A DNA stretch of 64,000 nt from the NCBI GenBank assembly GCA_019633425.1, contig WSUB01000174.1, forward strand, positions 1 to 64,000, read 5' to 3'. Source of the stretch: Tulasnella sp. 424 (taxonomy: Eukaryota > Basidiomycota > Agaricomycetes > Cantharellales > Tulasnellaceae). Below the pieces are notes generated by a model that searched no databases, was not told where the DNA came from, and saw only the letters and a list, made by a program, of their open reading frames with translations. The translations under genes were made by a program, and so were the position numbers. This document shows, one piece after another, positions 1 to 10,914 of this stretch. How positions within the stretch are numbered: the stretch's first letter is position 1; each line of letters opens with the position of its first letter.

Positions 1-56
1 GCGCGAAGCACTGGTAAAGCTACATCCGATCTTTGACTAGGTCCCACGGATGTCCC

Positions 57-81
57 CTACCTACCTACCTACCTACCTACC
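57..81. repeat. (CTAC)n tetranucleotide microsatellite
   Basis: About six uninterrupted CTAC units lie just upstream of the first ISWI remnant. The other copies of this promoter segment (near 12.4, 23.0 and 30.9 kb) lack the expansion, so it is specific to this unit. Confidence 0.85.
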
Positions 82-160
82 ACATCGTGATCATCTCATC
101 TTCGTTCGTACTCGACATTCTCCTTCACCATCCTTTTGCAACGCATCGCTCAAAAATATA

Positions 161-620
161 ATGCCCGCACAGCTCTCAGCACCGTCCATCGCCGAGACAA
201 ACTCAGCGCGTGATCCCAGAAAGCAAAGGCGTTAAATTCCCGTGGCATACATTCGACCCCCAAAATCAGCCTTGAAAAATGACACACGGACCGTAATCTT
301 TGGCGTTTCTGGGATAGCGAAAGACTCGGTGCAAGTAAAGGCTCGGAAGCTCCAGAGGATGAAGGCGACGATGAAGTTTACGCCGTCCTCGACGAGCTGA
401 ACGAGCAAGACGAACTAGTGCGCAAATTTTTTATCCAATTAACAAGCTTCGCTGTTGCTAACTCATAGTTCTGTCTGCTTAGGACGACGATGGAGCCGCG
501 AAATGTCATCCTCAAAAGACCGCTCAGTCAGACGAGACGAGGTCGACCTCTTCATGACCAACACCACAAAGCAAGGATGGTGTTCGTCTACCGCTACACC
601 CGACAGCTTCACATCGCTTT
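161..620 (+). pseudogene. ISWI 5' remnant, unit 1
   Basis: This matches the first exons of the complete ISWI gene at 40971. It has the start codon and MxAQLSAPS N-terminus, the acidic exon (SEAPEDEGDDE; here from about 345) and the beginning of the exon that follows. Homology stops near 620, inside the exon that in the full gene encodes SKRxELDKAR. After that the sequence becomes spacer leading into the hydrolase 3' end. The first exon runs into a stop (ORF 50-235). There are no ATPase, HAND, SANT or SLIDE parts, so it cannot make a remodeller. It survives as a passenger of the segmental duplication, and the same breakpoint is seen in four units. Confidence 0.8.
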
Positions 621-798
621 CGGTATTTGCTTTCAGTCCGGTCAACCGTCGCTTTTCTTCGCCTTTTCTGGCCTCCCGAGCGCTGCTGTGTCCTTATTGA
701 GTTTCTCCTCGTCGTTATCTCGTCCACCGCAATAATAATAATGTATTATCTGCCCAATGCGCATAGTTGAAACGAAGACGTTCGGGCAGGTTTCGAGC

Positions 799-1998
799 CT
801 AATCTCGTCCCAAGAAGCTCCACAGCATCGCGTTGAACGTGTCGGGGTCTTGGATGAACGCGAAATGCGAGACCTGCGCATGAACGTCAGTCATCGGGTC
901 TCCTCGCAACAGATTAACGTGGGTTACCGCACCTGTGGGAGAAGCAGTTGCCCTGCGTCGGGTAACCATCTCGCCATGTCGTCCTGCTGGCTTCTAAGCA
1001 CCGCCTCCTCGTGATCTCCGTCCACGATCCACACGTTCGTCGAGTTGATCGTCGAGAAAAACGGTTCGGTCCAGTTCGGTTGCCCCTTCCACATTTGCAT
1101 GATCTGGTTCAAGAAATCGTTGAACCGATCCGCGTGAGGGGAGAGACGGCCGTATTCTGAGATGGTGCGGTTGATGTAGGTCATGAAGACCGGCGAGAGG
1201 GTGGTGTCCATCACGCCGCTGGTGTTGTAGTTGGCGGAGAAGGCGAAGACTTTGTCGACTCGGGATGGGTGTTTGGCGGCGATGTTGAGTGCTAATTGGC
1301 ATTACAGGGGTTTGAGATGCAAAGTCAAGCCGAGGGAGGGAAGGTATGCGCACCGCTAATGGCTCCATCGGACCAGCCGACGAAAGATGCTTTAGGAATA
1401 TGAAGGTGGTCCAACAGAGCGACAACTGCGAAAGCATCTATAGTGAGTTCCGAGCTTGGAATTGCACGCCAAAGACTTACAATCGTCAGACATAAGGTCA
1501 TAACCCAAAGCAATATCAAAGTCGGTCGTGCTTCTCCCGTGTCCCCTCGAATCTACGGTAACGACCTTGAAGCCCTTTCTCCTGAAGAACTGAACTTGAT
1601 GACCGAAGTAGTCCGAGTTTCCCAGGCCACCGTGAAGGAAGAATATGGGCGAATGGTGTGGGTTTGAAGGTCCGAAAATGTCGTACCAGAGCTGACGAGC
1701 GGAGGTGACGTTACAAATTGGATGGGAATGCTAATGATGAGGAACGTGCATACGAACCTGAATGTTGTTGATCTCTGCGTATTTTCCTCCTCTAGACCAT
1801 GGCAAACTTGGGGTAGCGGGTAAAGACAGCCAGCGCTTGGAAGAACGAATGACCGTCGACTCGTCCGGGTATTTCCCACTGAAGTGGAGCCGTTGTCAAC
1901 AATTGGCTTTCTAAATCCCCAAGCTTGTGGACTACGCACCAGGGCCATAGCAGCACTACCTGACTGACCAAGCCGAACAAATTTGATAGACCAAACAT
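799..1998 (-). CDS. alpha/beta-hydrolase, copy A (intact)
   Basis: Six-exon model: 1998-1940, 1878-1758, 1691-1481, 1425-1354, 1291-933 and 873-799. It gives an open frame of 298 aa with GT-AG introns of 43-66 nt. The N-terminus is hydrophobic (about residues 1-19), so a signal peptide or anchor is possible. The oxyanion-hole motif HGGLGNS is in exon 3. The nucleophile elbow GWSDG puts the catalytic Ser near residue 149, the acid lies in VDGDHE (about 245-247), and the His in PQVSHF (about 277). This is a standard Abhydrolase_1 triad. The substrate is unknown. It is divergent from the kinase-TPR gene at 3170 across a 1.2 kb spacer. The exon 4 acceptor was chosen because it is the one that keeps frame in both copies A and B. 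Confidence 0.82.
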
Positions 1999-2082
1999 TT
2001 CAAGTCCTCTTGAATCGAAGGATGAGAAAATGGCGGACGGTGTTGGATTGTGAAGGCCGGAACGAAATGAGAATGGCCGGTG

Positions 2083-2095
2083 GTCACACCGTGAC
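2083..2095. promoter_or_regulatory. GTCAC-N3-GTGAC palindrome upstream of hydrolase A
   Basis: GTCACACCGTGAC lies 85 nt upstream of the hydrolase start, with a further GTCAC half-site just beyond. The same motif at nearly the same distance recurs at 14433 and 25059, and a longer version is at 33912. It is a candidate transcription factor site; the factor is unknown. Confidence 0.45.
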
Positions 2096-2099
2096 GGTG

Positions 2100-3104
2100 G
2101 AAATATTGTCACGTCTGCGACTGAACAATCTCGTCGCTTCAAACACTATGTCCTGCAAACACTCGCGGTCCTGCTCGACTGCGTTTCTCAGTCTCGCGAT
2201 TTCACAATCTCTTAGCTCTCGTGCAACTGTATCTGTGCGGGGTTCTGGATCATCCTCTCGTGACGGGAGTCGAGTTGAACCCGCGGCCCTCTTTTATTAC
2301 GGTTCTGAAGACATGGCACAGCGGTAGCTTGGTTGCTTGACCTCGCGCTACAGAAAACAGAACGGAATCATTTATTCAACTCATCGGCAAGAGTGACTAT
2401 TAATCTCGGCTGTAAGCTCGTTTGGGACGGCGGGGAGTGAGGCTAGCATCAAGACCGCCACGGCTTCCAGACCAGGAAGCGCAGAGCGGCGGAGCATGAA
2501 CGTGTTACACTCTCGGCATTTTTGGTAGGAGTTCTGCTGTATTCCCTTTTCAGTATTAGTTTGTGTTCTGGATCCGGAGTTGTGGCACCCCAGTTTGTCC
2601 TAGCTTGTGGTGCATGATCGTGTGACAAACGAATCCAAAATGTTGCACAAGGGGAGAGTGGTCATGTTCCGGCTCAGAAGACGGCGGCAATGTGTGAGAG
2701 CGAGCAGCCCATGTTCGGGCCGTTTCCGAGTCCAAAACACGACCCGAGCATTTTCTAATAAAATAAGCTAATCGGCTCGATTCTAGCTGAGAAAACTACA
2801 TACGTTTCTCGAATTCGAACATGCCCTAGACATGAGCGCTCATTTCCCACACATCCGCCGCATGTTCGGATTCCGGACATCACCCACCTCCCCTTGTGTT
2901 GAACTCCTGCGTCGCTTCCCGGACTTGCAGGGAACATTCTACGGAATCTGAAAACGCTCAGCGGCAGGACAATGCGTGGCCATTATTAACCCCGCGAGGA
3001 AGGGCACGTTTCCGGGTAGTGCCAAAGACTCTTGCGTCCTTTCTTCCCTCTTGTCTCAATCCACCACTCAGTGCCCCTCAAACTCTTCAGCCACTTTCCC
3101 TCTC
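2100..3104. other. divergent spacer between hydrolase A and kinase-TPR 1
   Basis: I see no supportable gene here. The segment is homologous to the spacers at 5.9-6.6, 14.4-15.6, 25.0-26.0 and 33.8-34.9 kb, so it is part of the duplicated unit. It presumably holds promoters of both flanking genes. The short ORFs in it are not conserved between copies. Confidence 0.7.
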
Positions 3105-3110
3105 TATAAG
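3105..3110 (+). promoter_or_regulatory. TATA box of kinase-TPR 1
   Basis: CTCTATAAGG in a pyrimidine-rich stretch, 65 nt before the ATG. The equivalent position reads CTATAACG in copies 4 and 5 but CTGAAAGG and CTGTAAAG in copies 2 and 3. Confidence 0.5.
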
Positions 3111-3169
3111 GTCCATCCAAGACCGACGGTCATTATTATCGTCTAGAGTCTCCGTGCGTAATATACCTT

Positions 3170-4672
3170 ATGCAAAAAGACGAAAACCACGATGCTGGCC
3201 GTTCAGCTTTGCCTGGCTCGTCGTCCGATTCGAACCACAGTGCTTCTTCCAGTGGATTCCAGCTGAGAACCAAGCTGGTACGTCCTTCCCAAGTCCCATA
3301 GAGCAGTATCGATAGCTAACCAATCAAATATTTCGTAGAGGGATAAGCTCGGGAAGCTTGCGAAATGGCGAACTGATCCGCCCTCTGTCGAATTCCCCAA
3401 AGACGCCCCCGAGTTCCATGGGAAAAGTGCGACTGCTTCGCGAGCCCTTTTGAACTCTACTTCAGGTGTTCATGAGAGAACGAGACATTCCGATCCTACC
3501 GAAAACAGAGGTCTCGACTTGCCTGCCGGAGGAACGTCTCGGCAACGGAAGGTCGGTACTAATAAGGTTTTCTTACCGTCCACCATGAGGATGAGCGCCT
3601 CATTAATTCCAACTCCGTAGGACGTTGTAGTCAAGAAGATGAATATATCAGGTGACCAATCGCGGGTATTAGGGGTAAGAAGACTTTGGAGAACGACGTA
3701 GGCGTTTCGAAGCTAACCTACTACAAGGTTGTAAAATCCCGCACCAACATCGGCGACAGGGAAGGGAGAGCTGATGCTCTTTGGGGTCTCTCTGAGGTCC
3801 ATCGTGCTCAAACCGAGTACAGCAAGGCCGTCAAACTCCGCACGGACATCGGCGACAGTCAAGGGAGAGCTAACGCTCTTTGGGGACTCGCTAACGTGCA
3901 TCGTGCTCAGAACGAGTACAGCAAGGCAATCGAACTCTACTCCGAGGCTCTGAAAATCCGCACCGACGTCGGCGATAGCCAAGGGAGCGCTGATGCTCTT
4001 TGGGGTCTCGCTGAGGTGCATCGTGATCAAAACGAGTACAGCAAGGCCGTCAAACTCTACTCCGAGGCTCTGCAAGTCCGCACCGACATCGGCGACAGTC
4101 AAAGGAGAGCTGACTCTCTTTGGGGTCTCGCTAACGCGCATCGTGCCCAAAATGAGTACAGCAAAGCCTTCCAACTCTACTCCGAAGCTCTGCAAATCCG
4201 CACCGACATCGGCGACAGTCCAGGGAGAGCTGCTGCTCTTTGGGGTCTCGCTGACGTGCATCGTGCTCGAAAAGAGTACAGCGAGGCCGTCAAACTCTAC
4301 TCGGAGGCTCTGCAAATCGGCACCGACATCGGCGACAGTCAAGGGAGAGCTTCCGCTCTTTGGGGTCTCGCTGAGGTGCATCGAGTTCAGAAGGATTACA
4401 ACCGGGCCGTCACGCTCTACTTCGAGGCCCTGCAAGTCTTCACCGACATCGGTGACAGGAAAGGGAGAGCCTTCACTCTGTTGGGGCTTGCTGCGATGGA
4501 TCACGATCAGGATGCCTACGGTGATGCAATTCGTCGCTATACAGATGCCGCTGAAGTCTTTGAACTTATTGGGCAGACTCGGGATGCAGCTTCCGCCACG
4601 AATCAAGCTGCTGAACTCCGGCAAAAAGCTAAAGACAGATTATTTTCATTGACTACCTTAGAAATGCTATGA
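3170..4672 (+). CDS. kinase-TPR copy 1: TPR protein lacking the kinase domain
   Basis: Exons 3170-3277, 3339-3551 and 3621-3674 match the N-terminal exons of the other copies, including the KKM lysine of kinase strand beta3. All exons for the rest of the kinase are missing. A deletion joins intron 3 directly to the TPR array. An acceptor at ACAAG|GTTG (3727) would splice exon 3 to 3728-4672 in frame, giving 439 aa with about 8 TPRs of 40 residues (consensus GDxxGRADALWGLAEVHR). The stop follows a divergent terminal repeat (RRYTDAAEVFE), the normal end of the family. It could be a kinase-less paralogue or decoy, or a deletion derivative. The splice is inferred, not shown. Confidence 0.65.
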
Positions 4673-4849
4673 CTATTTATTTTAAGATTCGTTTAATCCC
4701 ATTTCAAACAGTTTCTCTGCTCGTTGTGGTTATGTTGATCATGTCGGCGAGTCCGACTAAGGTTCCATGCCCCGTCATCTCTCAAAGACACTCTGTTGTT
4801 AAACATTGAGCACATATGGGAAATCGAAATTTAACAACAGATCCTACCA

Positions 4850-5395
4850 TTATATATTTTTTTTCTTATTCATTGGTTTGGTTGACATAGCCAGAGCATC
4901 TTTCTCCTCGGTCTTCCTCTTCAAACCTCTCTTGACGCCGTAGGTTGCTCGCTGCTCGTCCCGCAGGAACTTCCACACTAGAGAGTCCTTGTACGGCAGT
5001 GTAAGCCTATCGGGGGCGTTGGGTGGGTGAAACCAATAGTTGAATGCCATGTGAACGTCGGATGGTGACGATGAGCTGGACAAGGTGACTTCGTGCCACC
5101 ACGAGGCAGGGAGGTAGAGCATCTCACCTACCTTGAGATTCACGCTGAATGGAGGGCCGGCGGTCTTGAGCGAGGAAAGGAAGGACGAGATGGATGGGTC
5201 GGAGGACGATGGAAGAGCGGTGGTGGTTGGGAGATTCAAATGGGAATGGAGGACGGAGGTTGGGATGCAGCAGGATGAGGGATCTTCCTCTTCTTGATCG
5301 TTGGACTCATCTTCGTTGGTGTCACTAATGCCTCCCTATTCTTCCCGAGCCTTCAACCTGGCAGGAACAGCGGCTGCATCATCAGCGCGCGGTTG
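4850..5395 (-). pseudogene. JmjC oxygenase fragment, unit 1
   Basis: The 3' part of the JmjC gene is complete at 39255. The segment encoding VGEMLYLPASWWHEV and the C-terminal lysine-rich tail is open (5239-4850). Upstream it has lost part of the acidic linker and carries an in-frame TAG, then stops at about 5395, where it abuts a hydrolase fragment. The HxD iron-binding exon, exon 2 and exon 1 are absent. It cannot be functional. Confidence 0.75.
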
Positions 5396-5815
5396 GTATT
5401 ACGGAGTTTTGAGATCAAACTTCAAGCTAGGGTAGGGAATGTGTGTCCACCGCTGAGGGTTCCATCAAACCTGCCGACGAAAAGTGCTTTGGGAATACGA
5501 AGGTGGTCCAACAGAGCGACAACTGCGAAAATATCTATAGTGAGTTCCTAACTTGGAAATGCACGTTGTAGACTAACAGTCCTCAGGCATAAGGTCATCA
5601 CCCAAAGAAATACCAAAATCGGTCTTGCTTCTCCCGTGCCCCCTCGAATCTACGGTAGTGATCTTGAAGCCCGTTATCCTGAAGAACTGAATTTGATGAC
5701 TAAAGTAGTCCGAGTTTCCCAGGCCACCGTGGAGGAAGAAGGCCATAGCAGCATTCCCCGACTGACCAAGCCTATAAAGTTCGATAGACCGAACATTTCA
5801 AGTCCTTTTGATCAT
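5396..5815 (-). pseudogene. alpha/beta-hydrolase fragment, unit 2
   Basis: Homologous to hydrolase A from its fourth intron upward: an exon 4 relic (5450-5525), exon 3 (5580-5740), then a jump from the middle of exon 3 straight to exon 1 (near 5745-5795). Exon 2, both catalytic 3' exons and part of exon 3 are deleted. Its left edge coincides with the truncated JmjC gene, so one deletion removed the JmjC 5' part, the ISWI remnant and the hydrolase 3' part between units 1 and 2. Confidence 0.72.
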
Positions 5816-6628
5816 AACCGAAGAGTGAGAAAATGGCGGACGGTGTTGAATCGTTGAAGGCCGAAACGAACGAGAATATTAATGGGCGGCTGTCACGTCG
5901 TTACGGGACAATATTGTCACATGTACCACGACACGTGACTAGGCACAGATCCCCCCCATCTCAAACCACCGAGGCCACGTAGAGACTTGACAAACAAGAA
6001 AATAGGAAGGAGGAAACCAGATTGCAGCCTGCTAATCCGAATCTCATTGGATCCCGGTGAAATTGCCTCTCACCTTTGTGGGGTGAAGCACCCCAATTTG
6101 GGTTGGCTGGTGGCGCGTGATCGTCCGACTTGTCCATTTGAGGGGTCGGTAATCTCCGAAACCCGAACACGCGGCCCTTTCGCGGAAATGAGCGCCTATA
6201 TTTGAATTGGGAGAATATACGAAGTTCTCTCGGAAATGAGGTCGATTGAAGCAGGGAATGATCGCATCGTGTTTCGACTGTGGAAGCATCCCGAACAAGT
6301 CTGCGGTTTCTCACACATTGCCGCCGGCCGTGTTCTAGACCGGAAGATTACTATCCCCTTAAGTGTGTCTGTTGCGAGAGAACCTCAGCTTCATCACGCG
6401 CGCTTGCAAGGAACGCCCAACAACAGGACCACAGCTGCATGGCCATTATCTAACAGGGGAGGGGGGACACGTTGCGATGCGGTTCCGGTGGTGAGGGTCA
6501 TACGTCCTTATATTCCGCCTGCACCCAGTGCCCCACAAACTCTTCATCCGCTTTCCCCCTCTCTGAAAGGCCAATCCGAGACGGACAACTATTATAATCG
6601 TCTATACTCTTTACGCTTAATACACCTT
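5816..6628. other. spacer upstream of kinase-TPR 2
   Basis: Homologue of the other unit spacers. It has GTCAC/GTTAC half-sites near 5890-5920. The TATA position reads CTGAAAGG at about 6563-6570, so the canonical box is lost. I see no gene in it. Confidence 0.6.
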
Positions 6629-9600
6629 ATGCGAAAAGACGAAACCCACGATGCCGGGTCTTCCGTTTTGCCTGGCTCGTCGTCCGCTTCAAACCACCAT
6701 GGTTCCTCCGGGGGATTGCAGCTGAGCGACAAGCTGGCACGTCCCTCCCAAGTCCCTTTGAGCAATTTTGACAGCTAACCCAGGCAATTTTCCCCGTAGA
6801 GGGATAAGCTCAAGAAGCTTGCGGAATGGCGAATTGATCCGTCCTCTATCGAATCCCCCCAAAACGCCCGCGAGTTCCCTGGAGCAAGTGCGACGGTTTC
6901 TCGAGCCTTTTTGGTGTCTCCTTCAGGTGGCCAGGTTAGAACGGGACAACCCAATCCTACCGAAAACGAAGGTCTCGACTTACCTGCCGGAGAAACGTCG
7001 CAGAAGCGGAAGGTTGGTAGTCGTAAACATTTCTGGCCATTGACCGTGACGATGCACGGCTCATCCATTTCAACCCTACAGAACGTAGCGGTAAAGAAGA
7101 TGATCATCGCAGGCGACCCATCGCGGGTATTAGGGGTGAGCTGAATCCAGTCAACGACGTGCAGGTTTTCAACATTGAAGTCTCCCGGTTCAGTTGACCC
7201 TCAGGGAGGCGGAATTCTTGATCGGACTATCTCACGAGAACGTCATTAAACTAGAAGGATTCGTCGAAGACTTGTCCAAGGATGTTGTGTGGCTGGTCTT
7301 TCCCTGGGAGGACAAAGGTACCTTGAAGGATTTTATCGCCTCGGCAGACTGGGAAATCCCAGAACGAATTTCGCTGGTACGATCGAACTACTTCTCGTCA
7401 ACCACCTCTGAGACCATGTATTCCAGGTTAACGACGTGGCTAGAGGAGTCGAACACCTCCATAGCCAACAACCTCCCATACGTCACGGCGACCTCAAATC
7501 CGTACGCTTCGATGGCGTCACAATGAACCGCAGACAAACTTACGTTCTATATTTTCAGATAAACATATTGGTTAACTCGGAATGCAGCGCGGTTATTACC
7601 GACTTTGGATCCGCTCGTCGTCTCAAAACCAAGGATCTGCAGAAGGAGACGAGGCAAACTGAAAACAAGCCGCATGCGCAAGCAGCTCTGTCGCTCGAGG
7701 CAACATTCCATGGTTCCACCAAAACTATAGGCATAACACTGACGAGGGATCATTACACTATTCGGTGGGCAGCCCCAGAGCTGTTGAGAGAGGAGGAAGC
7801 TATCCTTGGGAGCGATATCTGGGCGTTGGGATGGGTAGCGTATGAGGTACATCATGGCATATATCGATCTTAGCCAAGGCTCAAAATTTGCCCGAATAGG
7901 TGATGACCAACTCGATCCCGTTTCAAGACGTCGTCAAGGACATCGCGGTCGTCATACGGATTATTAAGGGAGACCTCCCCTCCATCACCGACAACGCTCG
8001 AATGTCGTTGATTCAGGCACTCTGTTCCCTCATGGATGCGTGCTTGAGTATCGACCCCCAAAAACGACCAACCGCTGAGGATTTTCGAAAGTCGATGGAT
8101 TGGATGGTGAGTAATGCCGCTTTTGGGTCAATTACGTGCAACGAGGATTGACCAAGTTTGATATAGCCTATGATTGAGCCAAACCCGATACGAACCACCG
8201 AAACAGCAGCTTCCAGAGCTCGCTCACCAGCGCTTCTGATGAAACTGGGACAGATGTACAGGCGGCAGGGTGACTACCTGAACGCGTTGAACTTCTACAC
8301 CAGCGCTCTGGCTAGCTACAGACATATCGGGGACAGTAATGGAAGGGCGGATGCGCTGGTCCAGCTGGCACAGATACATATGCTTCAAAATGAGCACAAG
8401 AAGGCCGTTACATTTTATTCCACGGCCCTAAAAATCCTCACCGACATCGGCGACACTCAAGGGAGAGCTGGCGCTCTTTGGGGGCTCGCTGGTATACATC
8501 AGGTTCGAAGCGAGTACAGTCAGGCCATCACACTCTACTCTGAGGCCCTTCAGATCTACACCGACATTGACGACAGCCACGGGAGAGCCTCTACTCTTTT
8601 TGGTCTCGCTGAGGTGCATCGCGCTCAAGACGAGTACAGCCAGGCCTTCACATTCTACTCCGAGGCCCTACAAATCTACACCGACGTCGGCGACGAGCAA
8701 TGGAGAGCCGCCGTACTTCGCAGTCTCGCTAAGGTGCATCGCGCTCAAAACGAGTATAGCCAGGCCGTCACACTCTACCCCGATGCCCTACAAATCCTCA
8801 CCGACATTGGCGACAGGAAAGGGAGAGCTGACGCTCTTTCTGGTCTCGCTGAGGTGCATCGCGCTCAAAACTAGTACAGCGAGGCCATTACATTCTACTC
8901 CCAGGTCCTACAAATCCACAGCGACATCGGCGACATGCAAGGAAGAGCTGGCGCTCTTTCAGGTCTCGCTGAGGTGCATCGCGCTCAAAACGAGTACAGC
9001 GAGGCCATTACATTCTACTCCCAGGTCCTACAAATCCACAGCGACATCGGCGACATCCAAGGAAGAGCTGACGCTCTTTCTGGTCTTGCTGAGGTGCATC
9101 GCGCTCAAAGCAAGTACAGCCAGGCCATGGCATTCTACTCCCAGGCCCTAGAAATCCGCAGCGACATCGCCGACATGCATGGCAGAGCTGATGCTCTCTG
9201 TCACCTCGCAGACCTGCATCGTGCTCGAAACGACTACAACCAGGCCGTCACATTCTATTCCGAGGCCCTACAAATCTGCACTGACATCGACGACAGCCAA
9301 GGGAGCGCTGAAGCTCTTTACGGTCTTGCTAAGATACGCAGTGCTCAAAACGAGTACAGCCGAGCCGCCACACTCTTCTACAAGAGCTTACACATTTACA
9401 CCGACATCAGCGACTGGCGAGGGAGAGCCAACGCTCTTGTTGGACTCGCTGAGGTGCATCGCGCTCAAAGCACGTTCAGCCGGGCTATGACATGCTACTC
9501 CGAGGCCCGAGAAATCTGCAGTAACTTCGCCGCCATGCGTGGCAGAGCTGATTCTCTTTGCCATTCTGCTGCCCTGCATCATGCTTTGGACGAGTACGAC

Positions 9601-10470
9601 CAGGCCGCCACGCTCTACTCCGAGGCCCTAAAAATCTTCACCGACATCGGGGACAGGCACGGGAGAGTTGACGTTCTTTCTGGTCTCGCTGAGGTGCATC
9701 GTGCTCAAAACAAGTTCAGCCAGGCCATGACATTCTACTCCCAGGCCCAAGAAATCCGCAGCAAGATCGGCGACAAGCGTCGCAGAGCCAGTGATATTTA
9801 CCACCTGGTTGATATGCATCCTGCTCTGAGCGAGTACAGCCAGGCCCTTAGATTCTATTCCGAGGTCCTACAAAACTGCGCCGACATCGGCGATAGGCAA
9901 GGAAGAGCTGAAGCTCTTTACAATCTCGCTGAGATACACAGTCTTCGAAACAAGTATAGCCAAGCCGTCAAACTCTTTTCCGAGGCCTCAGAGATTTTTA
10001 CCGACACCGGCAACCGGGAAGGGAGAGCTCACGCTCTTTCTGGTCTCGCTGAGGTGCGTCGCGCTCAAAGGAAATTCAGCCGGGTCCTGACATTCTACAC
10101 CCAGGCCCTAAAAATCCGTGACGGCGTCGGCGACAAGCAAAGGAGTGCGGACGCTCTTTTTGGTCTCGCGGAGATGCATCGCGGTCGAAACGAGTACAGC
10201 GAGGCCATTTCATTCTACTCCCAGGCCCTACAAATCCGCAGCGACATCGGCGACATGCGAGGGAGAGCTGACGCTCTTTGGGGTCTCGCTGAGGTGCGCC
10301 GGTTTCGGGTGGAGTACGGCCAGGCCATTCCGCTCTACTACGAGGCTCTACAAATCCGCACCGACATCGGCGACATGCAAGGGAGAGCTGAGGCTCTTCG
10401 GAGTCTCGCTAAGATACCTCGCACCGAAATCGCCGTCTGGCGGATTGAAGGTCGTTTGGGTCTTCGCTAA
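6629..10470 (+). pseudogene. kinase-TPR copy 2, interrupted by a nonsense codon
   Basis: Exons 6629-6736, 6800-7012, 7082-7135, 7194-7376, 7427-7501, 7559-7846, 7900-8106 and 8167 onward. The kinase has VAVKKM, HGDLKS, INILV, DFGSARR and APELL, so its key residues are present. Exon 8 opens about 19 TPRs of 40 aa, but codon 8872-8874 is TAG where neighbouring repeats have GAG. The predicted product is 611 aa with few repeats; the frame then reopens to 10470. The 3' end is also decayed: the usual terminal repeat is out of frame after 10430. The first intron begins GC (6737-6738) rather than GT. Truncated expression is possible, so 'pseudogene' is a judgement. Confidence 0.75.
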
Positions 10471-10914
10471 GGGACGCGGTGTTCGAAACGAGTACAGACA
10501 GGCAAGCTTACACTCTGTCGGACCTTGCTACGTGTGTCGCGATTAGGGTTATTACGATGGTGCAATTTGTATTTATACAGGAGCTGCTAAAGCCTTTTGA
10601 CGTGTCGGACATTTGCGGAATGCAGCTTACGTCTTGAACCGAGCTTCTGAACTCTGTTGATTGTTCAAGCGTAAAGAAGGCCGATGAGATCTAAGTACTG
10701 ACTGGCTTAGGTTGGCTATGGTGATTCATATCCAGATCTCTTTAACCTCATTTCACGCTGTCTCCCTACTCTTTGTGGCTGCGCTGATCATGTCAGCGAG
10801 TCCAACTAAGGTTCTGTGGATCCCCGCTCAGGCTCTCTCTCTCTCAAAGCCGATCCGCTGTTAAACGCTGAACGCACTTGGTAAATCAACATTTAACATA
10901 TATCCTATAGGTTT
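10471..10914. other. decayed 3' end of kinase-TPR 2 and convergent spacer
   Basis: At 10540-10680 a degraded copy of the family's terminal repeat can be aligned with the end of copy 5, but it is out of frame. At about 10755-10813 there is a block (GATCATGTCAGCGAGTCC core) also found after copies 1, 4 and 5 (4709, 29237, 39115). This is a shared 3' flank between the convergent kinase-TPR and JmjC genes, perhaps 3' UTR. Confidence 0.55.

Noticed and set aside
3713..4624. 303-aa minus-strand ORF opposite the TPR array (also 37036-37944 and 17884-18744 in other frames)
   Set aside because: The 120-bp period with regular codon use keeps alternative frames open. Each is only a 40-aa echo of the TPR repeat and is not independent coding sequence.
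8567..9151. 194-aa plus-strand ORF in another frame of the copy 2 array
   Set aside because: A shadow of the repeat unit. The TPR frame has family homology and the alternative frame has none.
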